A stretch of DNA of 17,500 nucleotides from positions 1-17,500 of the forward strand of contig JABUQX010088472.1 in the NCBI GenBank assembly GCA_015478945.1, in the 5' to 3' direction. The notes below the pieces were generated by a model. It saw only the letters and a program-made list of their open reading frames with translations. It was not told the DNA's origin and did not search any database. Below are positions 1 through 9,181 of this stretch, one piece after another (the first letter of the stretch is position 1; every line of letters starts with the position of its first letter). Position numbers and translations under genes: made by a program. Origin of the DNA: Trachelipus rathkii (Eukaryota; Arthropoda; Malacostraca; Isopoda; Trachelipodidae).

Positions 1-288
1 AAACATAAACCTTAATACTCATAACATTCATTCACCAGCGCGACCAACGAAGTTAACAATATAACATCGACAACTATTATATATAAATGTTAATATAAAT
101 TATATTATATACCTACCTTATGACTGTGATACATAACTACTAAAATATATTATCTACCTGAGGAATTACTTAAAACCAAGTCATTGCACTAACTACTACT
201 TTAAACTTTTTAGCATTACTACGTTATCCTAATATATCGGATTGATTATTACCTTACTCATGATATTTATTACCATTTTATTATAACA
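1..288 (-). repeat. Possible downstream LTR of the gag element, truncated by the window
   Basis: The sequence beyond the polypurine tract starts with TG on the minus strand (TGTTATAATAAAATGG, reading down from 288), as LTRs do. It is AT-rich with no coding capacity. I tried to match it to the sequence after 2701 and found no convincing alignment, but the expected overlap may be short because this copy runs off the window. The call rests only on position and the TG edge. Confidence 0.3.
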
Positions 289-291
289 GAG

Positions 292-320
292 TTTCTCTTT
301 CTTTTCTTTCTTCTTCTTTT
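292..320 (-). other. Polypurine tract (plus-strand primer site) of the LTR element
   Basis: 29 consecutive pyrimidines on the plus strand give an uninterrupted purine run on the minus strand. It is followed after three bases by a TG that could open an LTR. In LTR retroelements such a tract primes plus-strand DNA synthesis. Caution: the same element has K/E-rich coding segments that also produce purine runs, so this could be leftover coding sequence. Confidence 0.45.
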
Positions 321-682
321 ATCTTCCTCGTTTGGTCCTCTAAGAACGGGCTAAGGTGCGTTGGTACCCCATCGGCAAAGGAAAAGCAGTAGGAGAATCT
401 GCACATGTCGGAAAGGAAGCCCAGCGCTCAACCACCTCAACTCATCATTTACAGTTCATAGTAATACCTAACAGCCTGACTACTAACCTCGTGTACCATT
501 AATTAGTGGACCTTTTGAAGTCGTACAACACGACCAGGAGTGACCACTCCTAGACTCTAATGGGAAAGACATTTAAATACCGCGGACGGACCCCACTAGG
601 GAATCGTTCAATTGTAAAGGTCATACCTCAGCAGGTGGGCCACACACGCAGGAGTAACCTGACCTCCCCACTCCTGGTGCCT
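321..682 (-). other. Gag-to-3' end gap of the LTR element; no recognisable gene
   Basis: This stretch has higher GC than its surroundings and lies between the end of gag and the purine tract. Short open blocks exist on the minus strand (for example about 26 codons ending near 342), but none matches a protease, RT, RNase H or integrase motif. It is either 3' untranslated sequence or the scar of a pol deletion. Confidence 0.4.
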
Positions 683-1567
683 CTACTCCAACGACATTCC
701 AGCCGCATGCCCTATTTTCCCACATTTTGCACAAGTGTTTCTAGGGGACCTACACATCCTTGAAAAATGTCCCTCGATACCACAGTTCCCACATACTGGT
801 TGCCTCGCTCTTACACCCTGTGGACAATCACGCACCCAATGATCCACACCTCCGCATCTCCTACACCCAGCCCTTTGCGGGTTCGTACAATTCATGGCCA
901 AATGACCCACTTGCCCACAGCTAAAACAAGCACCAGTTGCCCATCTACATTCTGAAATCATATGGCCCATCTTCCCACAACGAAAACACTTCACATCCCT
1001 ATTCGCACTCACATTTTCTTGGTTTCCACGACCTCTAATCCCTTGACCCTGATTATACCCTTGACCTTGGTTATAACCAGCGTTCCCTTTCACATTCACA
1101 TTTCCTCCTACCTGACGACCAGCAAAATTATTTACACCATTCACACCTCCTACATTCACCTGTCTTTCATCATCTCCAAAACCACCGTAAAAATCTTCCA
1201 AAAACTTCACCATTACTTCATAGGGGTTAGCTTTCAGGGCGTCCCTATACGATTTATACTGGGGTGGTTGTGAACCCCTCTCACTCGCATTCATTCCCCT
1301 ACCACTATACACTTCTCGTCTTTCATTCTCCTCGCGCTCTCCTTCAAACTCCCTATCTTCTACGATTTCCAGAACATCTTCCCAAGTCAATCGTTCTCCC
1401 GCCCATCTCATTTTCTCTTTGCCTTTCCTTCGCTTTTCAGGTATTACGGACCATGATGACTTCAACCTTGTCTCCAAAAACTTTTCAACGTCTCTTGTTC
1501 CTAAGTCCACAGCATCATCCCTAAATTTTTTTCTCGGCCAAGGTTTCCTAGGTCGATGCGCGTACAT
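683..1567 (-). pseudogene. gag: Gag C-terminal half with CCHC zinc knuckles (retrotransposon), broken
   Basis: This 294-residue open block holds the nucleocapsid part of a retroelement Gag, which packages the element RNA. Residues 42-82 are charged and end the capsid-like region (KEKMRWAGERLTWEDVLEI). Residues 135-185 are low-complexity Gly/Asn/Gln with a doubled YNQGQG. Then come zinc knuckles of the form CX2CX4HX4C at residues 194-207, 214-227, 235-248 and 259-272. A fifth starts at 279 (CAKCGKIGH) but has Ser at 292 where the last Cys should be; the neighbouring frame has TGT there, so a one-base indel is likely. The listed ATG is internal: upstream in other frames the minus strand continues as gag-like sequence, so this is the C-terminal part of a frameshifted gene and not a separate protein. 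Confidence 0.88.
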
Positions 1568-1865
1568 ATCGATCCTGTTTCATTCTTTCAACGCTGGCCT
1601 TATCACAAATCATTCACCTTTCTAACTTCAGACTCCCCGCTTTACTCTCAACGAAGCTGGTCAATTATCCGTCGTGTTTTACCACTTCATACTTTGGTTC
1701 ATCACCCACACTAACAGCCTTGTAAAAATCTAACATTCGCCCCTCCAAAAATTCGCCCAACTCTTTCACCCAAAAGACCTTATTCTCATCGAACTTTTCC
1801 CGAAAATAACCCTCATATTCCCTAAAGAACTCCTCAACCTCTTTCATTTCATACACATTAAACAT
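1568..1865 (-). pseudogene. gag: Gag capsid-like middle segment, frameshifted
   Basis: The open block 1865-1665 (66 codons) reads as a helical, charged capsid-like stretch beginning MFNVYEMKEVEEFFREYEG and including FWVKELGEFLEGRMLDFYKA. This pattern is typical of invertebrate LTR-element Gag proteins. It ends in TAA at 1665, but a one-base shift just before the stop opens a further gag-like stretch (RRIIDQLR), which meets a stop within ten codons. From 1664 to 1568 gag-like sequence moves between frames and contains TGA and TAG codons before joining the block that starts at 1567. At least three indels plus in-frame stops separate the capsid-like and knuckle parts. The gene is dead. Confidence 0.8.
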
Positions 1866-2581
1866 TAATTTTTGGGATATCCCGAATCAACACACTCTGT
1901 TTCACCTTACGCTCAGACTCAGAACCAGATCCCATCTCATTTCCCTCAAACACATTCACATCATCTTCCGAACTACTATATAGCGAGTCTATGCTTTTAC
2001 TTTTCATTCTCCTTTCATGTCTCCATTCTTGGAAGTCTTTTTCTTCTTTTTATCCTTTTTTCTCTTTCTTCCCATTCTTCTTCAATTTTTCCTGATTCAC
2101 CACCTAATTGTCATCTTCCTCCTCCACTTCCCATCATCACTCAGTTCACATACTTAACTTCATCATCCTTTCTTACTTTTTCATCATCTCTTGGTCTTCA
2201 CTCTCCCTCGTCCGGCAGGCGTTTGGTCCACTTTTCTAACTCACGCCTTTTTTTTGTTCTCTGTAGCATGGTTACTACCTCGGAGGGTAGAGGTCACGCT
2301 GTTGGTCGGGTGCCCATATGATTCGCATGTGCCGTCGGACAATGCCCATCAGGCAGGAACTTGTTTAGGTTGCAACTAGTCCTTCTATTTTAGTGGCATT
2401 TTCTCCTCCATTCTCTCTTCCATTCGCCTTTCTATTTACCTCCATCCCCTTAGTGCATTTCTCGCCCCGGATTTTCTCTATCACTTTCATTCTCCTTCTC
2501 CTTCTTGCGCAAAGCCTCTTTATACTTTCTTAACTCCACCCCCGCATTTCCTCCATCATGGCCATTTTCACACACTACTGA
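1858..2581 (-). pseudogene. gag: Gag N-terminal region, broken into short open blocks
   Basis: Three minus-strand pieces look like the charged, disordered start of the same Gag. Piece one is open from 2581 to 2450 and contains GVELRKYKEALRKKEKENES. Piece two lies around 2110-2020 and is rich in Glu, Lys and Arg (GKIEEEWEEREKRIKRRKR). Piece three runs from an ATG at 2007 to TAA at 1858, 49 residues, acidic and Ser-rich (SLYSSSEDDVNVFEGNEMGS). It ends exactly where the capsid-like block begins in another frame. The pieces are in different frames, and 2120-2450 contains stops in all frames I read. The true start codon is not determined, but the first piece begins about 95 bases after the primer-binding site. 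Confidence 0.65.
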
Positions 2582-2676
2582 TTACTTTATTCTTCTTTTA
2601 TCTCCTACCTTAATAACTTTACACTACGTTAGCACTACTATACTACTATTGTATCCCTCACCTATCCTTCGTGACA

Positions 2677-2694
2677 GCCCCACGTTGGGCGCCA
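2677..2694 (-). promoter_or_regulatory. Primer-binding site for tRNA-Lys (reverse transcription start)
   Basis: The minus strand reads TGGCGCCCAACGTGGGGC, which as far as I recall is complementary to the full 18-nt 3' end of tRNA-Lys(CUU), including CCA. The same 18-mer is the classic Lys1,2 PBS of many retroelements. It sits six bases after a CCGCTACA LTR edge and upstream of gag on the same strand, exactly where a PBS belongs. Its perfect state contrasts with the shattered gag. Confidence 0.87.
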
Positions 2695-2700
2695 CAAATA

Positions 2701-3000
2701 TGTAGCGGATTTTACTAATAAAATAAAAGCCGGACTACAAGTTGGATTGTAGTGAGGCCTGCCTTCAGGAAACGGAGAAAAGGGGACATCATCAATAAGA
2801 CACATACACCTTAAAATTTATTACAAAAAACGGATAAGTCACTAATTAAATTTATCACAAAATTTATAATAATTATTTTTAAATTTTCCCTAATAAGTAT
2901 ACACGACTACACAGATTATACCAGATAACCCAATCCTCTTTATGAAATACGAAAAATTAATCCCAATACCATTTAAAAAAAAATGTATACCAATACAAAT
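2701..3000 (-). repeat. Upstream LTR of the gag element (outer end not resolved)
   Basis: The LTR 3' edge is fixed by the adjacent PBS: on the minus strand ...AAATCCGCTACA, then TATTTG, then the PBS. On the plus strand this edge reads TGTAGCGGATTTTACTAATA. An AATAAA-like signal and an AATAAAATAAAAG run lie close to the edge. The outer boundary could not be placed, because no sequence matching the 288 edge was found between 2900 and 3700; 3000 is a nominal limit. Confidence 0.5.
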
Positions 3001-3442
3001 GACTCTAGTACACTACTACCAACTACTCAAATATACTATATACTACAATGTTAAATACATTACATATACCATATGAGATTTAAAAAATATAATATATAAT
3101 GAACGATAAATCAGAAAAATTAAATATTCGAAATAATCAATTGTTTTATGAAATATGAAATATTGTCAGTTCACCATTTGGTGCCTTTAAATGTTTTTAA
3201 ATGTTTAAGTGTTAATTATTGTTTTCACACTTTATATTGAAGTGTTGTATGTCTTATGATACCACTTTTTTAAATGTATTTTCAAGTTTCTCACTTTATG
3301 GTACCACTTCTACTTTATTTTTTGGTTTATTTTCCACTTTTATAATTTTTCAATTGTCTTTATCAAATTTTAATTTATCCCCTTTTCTTTGATGTTATTT
3401 GTATTATAGGTTTCCAATTTGATTTTTCAATTTACTTTAAGT

Positions 3443-3468
3443 GTTCCACTATAAGTCAAAAGTGGAAC
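3443..3468. repeat. 8-bp inverted repeat with 10-nt loop
   Basis: GTTCCACT, a 10-base spacer ATAAGTCAAA, then AGTGGAAC form a perfect stem. Related GTTCC and ACCACTT words recur between 3260 and 3480. No T-run or other terminator-like context is present and its function is unknown. Confidence 0.5.
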
Positions 3469-3566
3469 CACAAAAACGTTCCAAAAGAAAAGGATACAAA
3501 TTGGAGCCAAAACAACTCCAGAAGGCAGCCACAGGAAATAATTTCTGCCTTAAAAAAATGGAGTCC

Positions 3567-3610
3567 CAGCGAAAGGTTCCAAATAATTCAGCGAAAGATT
3601 CCAAATACTT
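3567..3610 (+). repeat. 22-bp tandem duplication (two units)
   Basis: Unit one is CAGCGAAAGGTTCCAAATAA plus TT; unit two differs at two positions (G to A and A to C), giving 20 of 22 identical. A third start (CAG) follows and then diverges. This looks like a small local duplication or the edge of a decayed satellite. Confidence 0.7.
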
Positions 3611-4905
3611 CAGGCTCATAAAAAAAAGTGAAAGGATACAAAAAAACATCCTAGCATTAACAATATAAAATATAAGAAATAAAAATAATGTTAAATGTTA
3701 AATAATAATATAAAAATGCCTTCACAAAATAAAGCATTTCAATTGAGCAAAATGAACTTTAAGGACCCTTAAACAGCAGTCAAATAATAGTAATGAAAAT
3801 CGTTATGCTCAATCAGTCCATTTGTGATCATAAATTAATTAAATGAAATTATCTAATCATAAATCTTGATACATACAAATAAATTAAAATTATTTAATAA
3901 ATCAAAAAATAAATAAAATACAAAAAATTTAAAGTACCTGGCCAATGTTAGTAGCCAGTTTTTTAACCTTGTTTCCCAACTACTACTGTCTAAGCGTCCC
4001 CTTGAACCTCGAACCTCAAGACCAATACTCTGACTCTAGAAGACAAGAAAACAGAAACCTACTATTAATCAAACATGATAATAACAAAAAAAATAATAAA
4101 AAATTCAAGTATCCATTAGAAAAATATAAGTAAACAAAAATCACCCTTACCATTGAAATACAAAGAAAGGATCTTCATCCAAAAACAGCAAATCCCTTAA
4201 GAGCATCCAAATTCAGTCTATCCAAACGATATCCTCTTTTATTAATTCAATAATCCACTAATTATTCACCATTCACTATTCATTTCTCAATAAGTAATTA
4301 ATTCATTAATTCATTATTCAAAAATTAAACAAATCAACTATAATCAATTATAACCTGACTTTGGCTTTACCTTGACTGACTGAAAATAATAAAACGAATT
4401 ACTTTATTTGAAAATTAAATTTAACTTTAAATAATTTTAAATAAAATAAAGGAAATTTAAATTATTAATTCCCCACTTTATTTTTTAAATAATAAAATCG
4501 CACTAATACACTTTTTCACTGAATTTCCGGGAACTTTCCTTGTTGGTTGAAGTTCATCATGTGTTCCTTCATTTATCTTCAGGCAAGCTTATCATCTTCT
4601 CATCCTCTTAATCCCTCTTGGCAAACCCTAAAAAAAAGAGAAACAATTATGAGACATAATAAAAAAAATAACAATAGCCAAACCCCCACAACGATTTACC
4701 ATAGTGAGGATCCGTCGCGGTCCCGTGAAGCTCTAGGGTGGATTTTCTGATTGCGACGAGTTCTTACTAATTGATGGTGCAGAGGGGAGGGTAAGGCTGG
4801 GGGCTTTCTTTTCAACTTTTGTCAGTACTTCCCTCCTAACCTTTTCTTTTCCGATGCCTGTAACGCACCTTACTCCCAATGCTTGGAAAAAAGGTAGTTG
4901 AAGCG

Positions 4906-4980
4906 AAGAGTATATATTTATAATATATTATAATATTAATATATAATATTAATTATATATATAACCAATATATATATATA
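4906..4980. repeat. TA-rich simple repeat next to the hAT-like left end
   Basis: Interrupted TATA/TAATAT sequence runs to within two bases of the terminal repeat at 4983. hAT elements make 8-bp target duplications, but in this sequence a duplication could not be told from background repeat. Confidence 0.8.
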
Positions 4981-4982
4981 AC

Positions 4983-5094
4983 TAGGGATGTACCGGAACC
5001 AGGTTCCGGCCGAAACCATCGATTTTTTTAGAAGTTCGGTTCGGGCGGATATAAACTTGGTTTCCGGCCGGAACTACAACCGAACTTTCTACTT
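4983..5094 (+). repeat. Left terminal and subterminal inverted repeat, hAT type
   Basis: After TAGGGATGTACCGGAACC the segment repeats GGTTCCGGCCG and GGTTTCCGGCCGGAAC words and contains GAAGTTCGGTTCGGGCGG. In hAT elements short terminal repeats plus CG-rich subterminal repeats are bound by the transposase. It is sharply more GC-rich than its flanks. Its mirror partner is at 9182-9295. Confidence 0.75.
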
Positions 5095-5820
5095 TTTCAA
5101 TGTCTTTTCTTAAAAATTTAGTACATTGATTTGTCATTTACATACGTTATGATTTTGGCAATAAATATAAGAAATTGATATAACTGATGACAAATTCATG
5201 ATAAAATGACCTTCGCTAATACTAGCGTCTTCACAAAACCTTCATACTCGCAAACTCATTTTCAAACTCGAACGCGCTAGCTTCTAATACTCTACAGAAT
5301 GTTGGTTCTTACTTTTTTTTTCCATATTTTTTAGGACAAGATTTTTTTCATATTATTTCTTTTTTAAAGCACAAATTGTGTTGTTATTATTATTTTTATA
5401 AAATTAAGTAAATAAAGCCTAATAATTATTGCCTAATTAATAATAAGTTTAGTACATATAACTCTTATTTGCTTAATTAGGTCACTTAAATTATAATTTA
5501 TCTGTATAATATCTGATACTTCAATTTTTATTATTTCTTCCATTAAAAATGACTGAAACACATTGATGAGATCTTACTTATTATATAGATGAATATACTT
5601 ATCATTTAAGTTAGGTGATAGCTATGCTTAATTTTAATTTATTAGGAAAAAAATTACCGAGAATTAAAACATATCCAATTCATGATTATTTTATTAAAAT
5701 GAAAATCACGTAAACAATCACGTTCATTTAATAATTTAATTTCTTTTGTCCAAACCTGCTCTTAGAATCTAGACCTGGGGATAAATGAAATTTATAGACA
5801 TGTGCAAAATATGATCTTTA
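5095..5820. other. AT-rich stretch inside the hAT-like unit, no gene
   Basis: No domain or long frame on either strand. A small hairpin CGCTA-ATAC-TAGCG lies at 5214-5227 and a palindrome GCGCTAGC-like word near 5273. It may contain untranslated sequence of the hAT element, but nothing specific supports that. Confidence 0.5.
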
Positions 5821-5823
5821 TCT

Positions 5824-5958
5824 TATTATTATTATTATTTTATTATTATTATTTTTAATTATTCTTATTATTTTTATTAATATCGTTTACTTATTTATTT
5901 TATTGATTATTTTTATTTTTTTTTATATTTTTAATTTTTATTTATATTATTATATTAT

Positions 5959-6008
<50 letters not shown>

Positions 6009-6255
6009 TATTATTATTATATACTATTTTTATTATTCATTTTGTTAATTATTGGAATTGATATTGATTGCTTTATTGTTATTATTATTATTATTATTAA
6101 TTAATTTTATTTTTATTTTATTTTTATATATTATTATTAGGATGTAACTATTTATAATTTTATTATTAATTATTATTATTATTATTATTATTATATTATT
6201 ATTATTATTATTAATTATATTATATTATTTTATTATATTATTATTATTATATTAT
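5824..6255. repeat. TTA/TTTTA microsatellite with a T46 homopolymer
   Basis: The stretch is almost pure T and A with runs of TTATTATTA. An uninterrupted run of 46 T lies at 5961-6006. On the minus strand this is A46, which could mark the tail of a retroposed sequence, but no retroposon body is recognisable beside it. Homopolymer length is the sort of feature assemblies get wrong. Confidence 0.9.
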
Positions 6256-6590
6256 AATCAATATTTGATTAAGAAAAGAAGGGCAAATTTTTCTGGATGG
6301 ACTTTTGTAGCAGATATATAATAATTGGAGGTGCTGATTCTATATATAATCTCGGATTTGCTGTAATCACATCCCGTTTTCGTGCATCAATGGATCCCTT
6401 TTTACATATTCCCTAGAAGCAAAATTCATATGCGCTTATGTATGCTGTATACGAGGAATCATAACAATCCGCTCAAATTAACAGCCTACGCCCCAGACAC
6501 AGTTTTTCTGGCGGGTAGATATTCGTTGGAAGTCCTGTGTGTAATAATATAATAGTATATAATAATAAGATGACCCGTGGATGAATGTCT

Positions 6591-7790
6591 TCATCCCAAC
6601 TGGAAACTAACGTCGGATGGTCGTCATTGTTTACAAAGAGACTGATACAAATAATAGGATAGAGAGTATTTTGCCGAAGTTGTCCTCTGAGCTGTTGGCT
6701 TCGAGGTTGCAATGAAAAATGACTACTGGACCAGTGGCACAGAGTAACATGTTATCAAAGTAACAGAGAAGCAGAGCTAAAGAGAGAGATAATCTTGTCA
6801 GTCAGATGGTACGCTTGTGTATTTGAAGAAAGCTGCAGACCTACCTATCGCTAGGGAGTCCTCCATAGAATTAAAAAGTCGGTGTTGCTACCAAAACATA
6901 TCATTCTTCGGTTCCAGTAGGGTACTAGGTACGGATGAGAGAGGAGTATGCAAATAAGGTTTTAGGAGAGGCTACAAGTATCAGGTAGCATGGTTGGTTA
7001 ATATGCGTTCAAAAAAAATAGAGATAAGCTTATGCTCGGTCCAGGCAAGCAGGTTTCACAATAATATAATAATAGACAGACCGGGCGAACAAAGGATCAC
7101 TGGACCCAGAGAATTGCCACCAGAGGGAACATCATGAAGGAGTAAAAAGAGAATCGTACGTGAACAACTTGGTACAAGAGATCAGTCATCTTACTTCCTA
7201 CTCACATAAAACTTGGTTTGCTAAAACAAACTTTGTGAAGGCCTGAACATGATGGTGAAATGCTTCCGCTATATAGCTCTAACGTTTTCCTGGTCTGAGT
7301 GACGAGGAAAAAGCTTGGTATAATTTGAATGGCCCACAAATACGAAAAAAGACACTCCCCTCCGTGATAAACGGCCTATAACAACAATGACTGTGGTTAA
7401 AGAAATAATAGGAATGCTTTTTCAGATGCTAGTAGCAAAAGAATTTCTGGAGACAGGAAGCCGAGAACCGACTAATATTGTAGCAGGAGCTGCTAGAATA
7501 GTTTTCATTCTCATGGATGTAGAATGAGTATAAAAAAAATGCCACTACTTACGATTCTTCACTAAGCAAATCTTCCGGATAAACCTGGGATGTTTAGTGA
7601 TGAAAAACGCTACAGAACGCTTCCATCAAGATTTAAAGTTCATGGAAGGACGTTACCCAGGGCAAGTGGGATATCAATATGGTGGCCGACTATTGTTGGA
7701 TCTTGTGAGGGATAATTCCAGACGCTATGCAAGAATAGATATGTCTAGAAGAGAAAGTATAATCCATCGTAGTATGGTTTACATTACTAA
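6591..7790 (+). pseudogene. Decayed copy of a multicopy arthropod protein family, function unknown
   Basis: Short blocks in changing frames follow, in order, the motifs of a protein family I recognise from many arthropod genomes as uncharacterised and repeated. The blocks are LPKLSSELLASRLQ (6671-6712), ESSIELK then VLLP near 6867-6900, REEYANKVLGEAT (from 6938), QAGFT (7046-7060), DHWTQ (7095-7109), LLPTHIKLGLLKQ (7191-7229), LSDEEKAWYNLNGPQIRK (7295-7348), an open stretch 7351-7527, MSIK (7524), LPDKPGMFSDE near 7572-7605, and ERFHQDLKFMEGRYPG (from 7615). About 400 codons are represented with roughly ten frameshifts and several stops. The best open piece (7597-7839, 80 residues) is only the C-terminal end. 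The family is probably carried by a transposon, but I know no biochemical role. Order and spacing make chance unlikely. Confidence 0.68.
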
Positions 7791-7925
7791 CCCATTCCTC
7801 TATGACTCTTTCATTGTTATCAAAACCACCACATATTAAATCCTTTATTCATTAGTTTAAAATTATAGTTACATATATCTATAAAAAGAGTGTTTCATAA
7901 TCATGTGATTTGTTTCTTCCTTCAG

Positions 7926-7993
7926 AATTTAATATATATATTAAATAACTATAAATATATACTATATAAAATATATAAATATATATATATATT

Positions 7994-8024
<31 letters not shown>

Positions 8025-8092
8025 TATATATAATATATATATATATATATATACTATATTACCGTATATTATATATATATATATATAGTATA

Positions 8093-8139
<47 letters not shown>

Positions 8140-8183
8140 CTATATATAAATATATATATAATATTATTGTATTATATATATAT

Positions 8184-8229
<46 letters not shown>

Positions 8230-8432
8230 ATAAAAAAAATATATCTTATCTATTCTACTATATATATATATAATATAATATATATATATACCATATATAT
8301 ATATATATATTATATATATATAATATATTTATATAATAAAATTAATATCATATATATATATATATAATATAAAATAAATAATATAATATAAATAATAATA
8401 AAAAATATATAATAATATATACATATATACAT

Positions 8433-8474
<42 letters not shown>

Positions 8475-8485
8475 ATATTATTCAC
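7926..8485. repeat. Long imperfect (TA)n array, about 560 bp
   Basis: Nearly continuous TA dinucleotides with short TAATAT, TATTAT and AATAATAAA interruptions. Translations here are only Tyr/Ile runs. It separates the plus-strand pseudogene from the transposase C-terminal fragment and is a likely place for slippage, recombination or misassembly. Confidence 0.95.
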
Positions 8486-8853
8486 GATAATTGTGGACAG
8501 GACCCTACTTGAAAGGGTAAAGAATCAATAAATCTTTACACATGTGTGTTACAGCACAATTAATGCGGATGGATAAAAGATAATACATTTTGCAATTAGC
8601 ACAAAAATAAAAAAAATATAAATAAATAAATCAAGTTGCGACCAAAACCGTCCAACAACTTTCATGGTTTACCAAGTGTTAATTATATTATGAATCATTA
8701 ATGGTATATTATGAAGGAATCTTCTATTATCCTTATTCTTAAAAGAAATTTAACTTTTAGTAGAATTACTACAAACAAAATATTAATAAAAATGACACCA
8801 GAAGAAATTTTAAAAAACTTTTTTACAGATTCCAGTAATCTATGCTTATTATT
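8486..8853. other. AT-rich stretch downstream of the hAT C-terminal fragment, no gene
   Basis: In minus-strand direction this follows the transposase stop codon and could be its 3' untranslated sequence. No terminal repeat is found in it, so the element's own 3' end is not here. Nothing else is recognised. Confidence 0.5.
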
Positions 8854-8970
8854 TTAAAATGAATATATTTGCAATTTGAACATGTTGTGGTGTAGGAAAT
8901 TAAGTTGCTCTCCATGTTGTGGAGTTAAACCGTGATCTCTTAACATCAACACGTTACCCGCTTCTGAAAA
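8854..8970 (-). pseudogene. hAT transposase C-terminal (dimerisation) fragment
   Basis: The minus strand reads FSEAGNVLMLRDHGLTPQH, then about 20 more residues (GEQLNFLHHNMFKLQIYSF) and a stop at 8854-8856. The FSEAGN...R..L.P pattern is the hallmark of the hAT-family C-terminal dimerisation domain, which ends the protein as it does here. Upstream, near 9061-9085, a block YKPNLDK in another frame resembles the preceding part of that domain (a Pro-Asn-Leu motif), so at least one frameshift lies between. Nothing of the insertion domain or of the second and third catalytic acids is present. It lies only about 210 bases inside the terminal repeat at 9295, so either this copy has a large internal deletion or the fragment belongs with the piece at 9471-10208. 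Confidence 0.85.
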
Positions 8971-9181
8971 AAGATTAAAAAAAATGCTTTTCTGAAAAAG
9001 CTTTTTTAAACTTTGAAGACCAATAGAAACATTATTATTTTACTTAATAATTTATTGATCATCCGCTTATCCAAATTTGGCTTATAGAACTAAAGAGCTC
9101 ACAGTACTGATATAACAAGATGCCAGAATACTTCTAGAGAGAACTCCACTTGTTAAATCAGTGAATTCGGAGTTAAGGAAT

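Larger units (their letters stand above)
1..3000 (-). mobile_element. Degenerate LTR retrotransposon, gag-only copy (probably Ty3/gypsy-like)
   Basis: In minus-strand order the segment shows an LTR 3' edge at 2701 (CCGCTACA), a 6-nt spacer, a tRNA-Lys primer-binding site, a long decayed gag, a polypurine tract and a possible second LTR cut by the window start. Gag has the usual LTR-element layout: acidic and basic N-terminal part, a helical capsid-like middle and C-terminal CCHC knuckles. I see no RT, RNase H, protease or integrase motif in any frame of the 321-682 gap. The outer limit near 3000 is arbitrary because the end of the upstream LTR could not be located. The Ty3/gypsy label rests on the gag style and PBS and is inference; a BEL-type element is less likely. 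Confidence 0.65.
3001..4905. other. AT-rich region, no gene recognised
   Basis: Both strands show only short chance reading frames with asparagine-, lysine- and isoleucine-rich translations. No domain, RNA gene or splice-linked coding pattern was found. It contains one hairpin (3443-3468) and one 22-bp tandem duplication (3567-3610), listed separately. The part from about 4540 to 4900 is less AT-rich and non-repetitive, but I could not assign it. Confidence 0.6.

Noticed and set aside
1..288. Direct LTR-to-LTR alignment between 1-288 and the sequence after 2701
   Set aside because: Only short shared ACTACTA-type words were found, so the LTR pair is not claimed as demonstrated.
962..2321. Plus-strand open frames at 962-1273, 1264-1524, 1419-1625 and 1872-2321
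   Set aside because: They lie antisense to the decayed gag; their Ser/Thr/His/Pro-rich translations are mirror images of its Lys/Glu/Gly codons.
3441..3668. 75-codon plus frame and its 66-codon antisense partner at 3449-3649
   Set aside because: Lys-rich low-complexity translation across a hairpin and a tandem duplication; no domain.
4547..4750. 67-codon plus frame
   Set aside because: Starts in AT-rich DNA and becomes Lys/Asn-rich; no motif or signals.
6473..6712. 79-codon minus-strand frame
   Set aside because: Antisense to the start of the plus-strand pseudogene and without any known motif.
8167..8367. Tyr/Ile-repeat frame in the TA array
   Set aside because: Pure translation of a dinucleotide repeat; the same applies to 13494-13751.
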